From: Knoellia flava TL1
Lineage (GTDB): Bacteria > Actinomycetota > Actinomycetes > Actinomycetales > Dermatophilaceae
Direction: 5' to 3'
Assembly: GCF_000768675.1 (NCBI RefSeq)
Contig: NZ_AVPI01000032.1
Coordinates: 1 to 41,317, forward strand
DNA length: 41,317 nucleotides
Made by a program: the position numbers and the translations under genes. The notes below the pieces were generated by a model that was given only the letters and a program-made list of their open reading frames with translations, had not been told where the DNA came from and ran no database searches. Each line of letters opens with the position of its first letter. Positions within the stretch are counted from its first letter, which is position 1. Positions 40,707-41,317 of the stretch are shown piece after piece.

Positions 40707-41317
40707 TCGGAGACCTCGTAGGTGAGCGAGACCTCGTCGGCCAGCGTGAGGACGGCGCCGGGCTCGATGCCGAAGTCCTCGGTGGGGCGCAGGCGCACCG
40801 GCTCCTGGCCGGGCAGCGTCACCGTCGTGCCGTTGGTCGAGCCGAGGTCCCGCACGAGGACGTGCCAGCCCTCGAGGATGACCTCGGCGTGGTTGCGCGA
40901 GATGTCGTTGTCGCGCGAGGCGAGGCGGACGAGGTGCGGCCGGCTGCTCGGCGGCAGGTCGGCGTTGACCTTGGGAGAGCGCCCGAGGAGGACGCCGCGG
41001 TCGAGCGGGACGAGCCCGCCGGTGGAGACCCGCAGGACGCCGAGCTGTGGGCGCGGGGTCTGGAAGGGCTGCTGCGTCGGGATGTCGCGACCGCAGACAC
41101 GACAGCTGCTCGCGTGCGGCGACGAGTGGTGGCCGGCGGGGCAGATGACGGCGAGGACGATCGGGCTGTCGGCGGGACCGTCGACGGCCGGGCCGAGCGC
41201 GCTGCGGTCCATCGTGACGTCGGGAGCGGGCGGCGCGCTCGCAGCGGGCTGTCCGGGTGGCGGGACGGGCTCGGACGGCGGCTCGGGTCGGGGGTCCGAG
41301 GCGGGTGCGGCGGGCCC
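40703..41317 (-). CDS. Zinc-ribbon/FHA protein, 5' end beyond the window
   Basis: The frame is open to the right edge, so the N-terminus is missing; an internal ATG at 41212 could alternatively be the start (169 aa). Visible order: a Pro/Ala-rich segment, the motif DVTMDRSAL at the internal ATG, a zinc-binding knuckle (CPAGHHSSPHASSCRVCGRD), and a canonical FHA domain with GRSPKVNADL, SRDNDISRNHAEV and DLGSTNGT. The FHA domain is complete, unlike that of the other FHA protein in the cluster, and should bind phosphothreonine, probably on the kinase or its targets. Stop overlaps the kinase start. Its size and upstream partner cannot be known from this window. Confidence 0.85.
   Translation of the reverse strand, partial: GPAAPASDPRPEPPSEPVPPPGQPAASAPPAPDVTMDRSALGPAVDGPADSPIVLAVICPAGHHSSPHASSCRVCGRDIPTQQPFQTPRPQLGVLRVSTGGLVPLDRGVLLGRSPKVNADLPPSSRPHLVRLASRDNDISRNHAEVILEGWHVLVRDLGSTNGTTVTLPGQEPVRLRPTEDFGIEPGAVLTLADEVSLTYEVSE

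Overview
The window is high-G+C DNA (roughly 70-72 % by eye) with dense, short-spaced genes and frequent GTG starts, typical of an actinobacterium. The block ino1-padR / ponA-like PBP - GT87 - rpsF-ssb-rpsR-rplI matches the order around Rv0046c-Rv0056 of Mycobacterium tuberculosis. The cysteine-free S18 of Micrococcales type and the large Ig/FN3 surface proteins point to the order Micrococcales. A family such as Intrasporangiaceae is only a guess. All genes are on the minus strand except padR, ino1 and a small biotin-carrier-like gene.

Layout, left to right. 1-4.9 kb: genome-maintenance genes transcribed leftward (MFS transporter, radA, disA, mutY, then a partial gene at the edge). 5.0-10.4 kb: the ribosomal protein/ssb operon with a probable S6:S18 autoregulatory leader, preceded by a GT-C glycosyltransferase and a class A penicillin-binding protein. 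10.4-12.5 kb: a divergent region with several palindromes, then padR and ino1. 12.6-15.3 kb: two overlapping paralogous zinc-ribbon membrane proteins, a secreted M23 peptidase and a biotinyl/lipoyl carrier protein.

15.3-33.3 kb: a five-gene set MoxR - DUF58 - transglutaminase-like membrane protein - two consecutive giant (2135 and 2126 aa) Ig-like/FN3 surface proteins, with overlapping or nearly overlapping genes. 33.3-38.3 kb: an AbiEi/DUF559-like gene bordered on both sides by related repeats in opposite orientation (one side a 33-bp tandem array of 13 full copies), and a secreted M6 (immune inhibitor A-like) metalloprotease. 38.5-41.3 kb: an FHA-winged-helix protein, a transmembrane Ser/Thr kinase and a zinc-ribbon/FHA protein cut by the right edge.

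I read 15.3-41.3 kb as one signalling-to-surface module (kinase and FHA readers; MoxR/DUF58/transglutaminase-like assembly proteins; giant surface adhesin-like proteins), probably split by the protease/array/AbiEi segment. A short linear motif, T-[VM]-x-R-S-x-L, occurs in the DUF58 N-terminus and beside both FHA domains, and suggests phospho-dependent docking. The transglutaminase domain lacks its catalytic Cys and Asp, so a structural role is likelier than an enzymatic one.

The most unusual signal is at the DNA level. The octamer GTATGCCG occurs 28 times in both orientations, in genes and between them, about seven times more than composition predicts. It sits in two terminator hairpins and forces rare codons. 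Its density and placement resemble a DNA-uptake-type genomic word.
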